Source of the DNA: Geobacteraceae bacterium
GTDB lineage: Bacteria; Desulfobacterota; Desulfuromonadia; Geobacterales; Geobacteraceae
Assembly (NCBI GenBank): GCA_025356035.1
Contig: JANXYN010000049.1
Span: 1-36,508 of the forward strand
Direction of reading: 5' to 3'
DNA length: 36,508 nt
Below the pieces are notes generated by a model, which worked only from the letters and a program-made list of their open reading frames with translations, searched no databases and had not been told where the DNA came from. This document shows, in pieces, positions 35,993-36,508 of the stretch. Numbering within the stretch: position 1 is the stretch's first letter; every line of letters begins with the position of its first letter. A program made the position numbers and the translations under genes.

Positions 35993-36382
35993 ATGAAAAA
36001 CAAACTGGCGATTTTCGAAGATTATAAAATCCGCAGGGTATATGACGAGGAATCCGAAACCTGGTATTTCTCAGTGGTTGATATCATTCAGGCTTTGCTG
36101 CAACAACCGGATTATCAAACAGCTCGGAAGTATTGGAATAAGCTGAAAGAGCGCATGAGCAAGGAAGGGAGTGAGTCGGTGACAAATTGTCACCGACTGA
36201 AACTGGAAGCGGCTGACGGGAAGAAATACCTTACCGATGTTGCCAGCCCGGAAACCCTGCTGCGCCTGATCCAATCTGTCCCAAGTCCCAAGGCCGAACC
36301 GATCAAGCTTTGGCTAGCCAAAGTTGGCTATGAGCGGATGCAGGATAGGGGGAATTCCGGGGACACCATAGAATGGCGCTAG
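35993..36382 (+). CDS. BRO-N domain protein, C-terminally truncated
   Basis: 129 residues. The region IRRVYDEESETWYFSVVDIIQALL, followed by YQTARKYWNKLKERM and YLTDVASPETLLRLIQSVPS, is a BRO-N (phage antirepressor-like) domain of the type also found in DinD-like DNA-damage-inducible proteins. The normal protein continues for another 100-150 residues after GYERMQ; here the sequence changes to DRGNSGDTIEWR and stops. The end coincides with GGGGGAATTCCGGGGACACC (about 36348-36367), which resembles the edge of a repeat/IS200-like element. ATG 35993 has a GAGG site 11 bases away. Probably non-functional, or a domain-only product. Confidence 0.75.
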   Translation: MKNKLAIFEDYKIRRVYDEESETWYFSVVDIIQALLQQPDYQTARKYWNKLKERMSKEGSESVTNCHRLKLEAADGKKYLTDVASPETLLRLIQSVPSPKAEPIKLWLAKVGYERMQDRGNSGDTIEWR

Positions 36383-36444
36383 TTTAAGGCTTTTCCCCAT
36401 AGCAAAAAAGCTGAAAATATTGGCAAAAAATGGCATAATGCGCC

Positions 36445-36508
36445 ATGAAAAATTCAACGCCGATGTTTCCTGGGTTTCATCTCCAGACCCTCCGCCGCAA
36501 GCCTCGTT
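36445..36508 (+). CDS. Start of an unidentified gene, cut by the window edge
   Basis: From ATG 36445 a frame stays open for 21 codons to the edge (KNSTPMFPGFHLQTLRRKP). CATAAT lies eight bases upstream and could be a -10 box, and TGGC/GCCA half-sites flank it. A transposase would suit the surroundings, but the sequence is too short to decide. Confidence 0.35.
   Translation, partial: MKNSTPMFPGFHLQTLRRKPR

Overview
The window looks like a chromosomal piece from a Geobacter-type bacterium (Geobacteraceae/Desulfuromonadia). Supporting evidence is a leader RNA matching the GEMM-Ib (3',3'-cGAMP) riboswitch class, small c-type cytochromes, a lactate oxidation cluster, a stand-alone sensor module of a kind I recognise from Geobacter histidine kinases, and moderately GC-rich codon use. 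No rRNA, tRNA or CRISPR array was seen.

Layout. (1) 1-5508, minus strand: an iron-sulfur subunit (glcF-like, cut off at the left edge), an FAD lactate/glycolate dehydrogenase (glcD-like), a LarA-type lactate racemase and an ACT-domain malic enzyme, with several repeat hairpins between them. Together they would convert lactate to pyruvate and link pyruvate to malate. (2) 5775-8026: hppA, a K+-independent type membrane pyrophosphatase, on the plus strand with a strong terminator. (3) 8098-13909: a small cytochrome coupled to a ferritin-like protein, tcdA, tatD, doxX, prfC, and a two-gene unit of a small protein plus a membrane sensor lacking a kinase. (4) 14004-17411: an old-yellow-enzyme-like reductase, pyruvate kinase, a diheme lipoprotein cytochrome and a small membrane protein.

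(5) 17466-29918, minus strand, is the most interesting region. A sigma70-like promoter, a riboswitch aptamer with the features of the cGAMP-selective GEMM-Ib class and an intrinsic terminator precede a run of nine same-strand genes: two lipoproteins (one with Ig-like repeats, a FlgT-C-like region, PEGA and TPR), a TolB-like propeller protein, a TPR protein and a complete oppA-B-C-D-F peptide transporter. This suggests that cGAMP controls an envelope/peptide-uptake programme rather than the usual cytochromes and pili. How far the transcript extends is inference.

(6) 30050-34148: a rhomboid-like membrane protein without a recognisable catalytic serine motif, a solitary lpxD, and a DEAD-box RNA helicase with a structured upstream region. 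(7) 34200-36508 is an accessory, decaying region: a REP-like hairpin, a broken azoreductase, an intact higBA toxin-antitoxin pair with an apparently leaderless toxin start, a frameshifted VapC (PIN) remnant, a truncated BRO-N protein and the beginning of another reading frame.

The extreme left edge (1-58) is an exact inverted copy of 335-392 and probably an assembly or chimera artefact that cuts off glcF.
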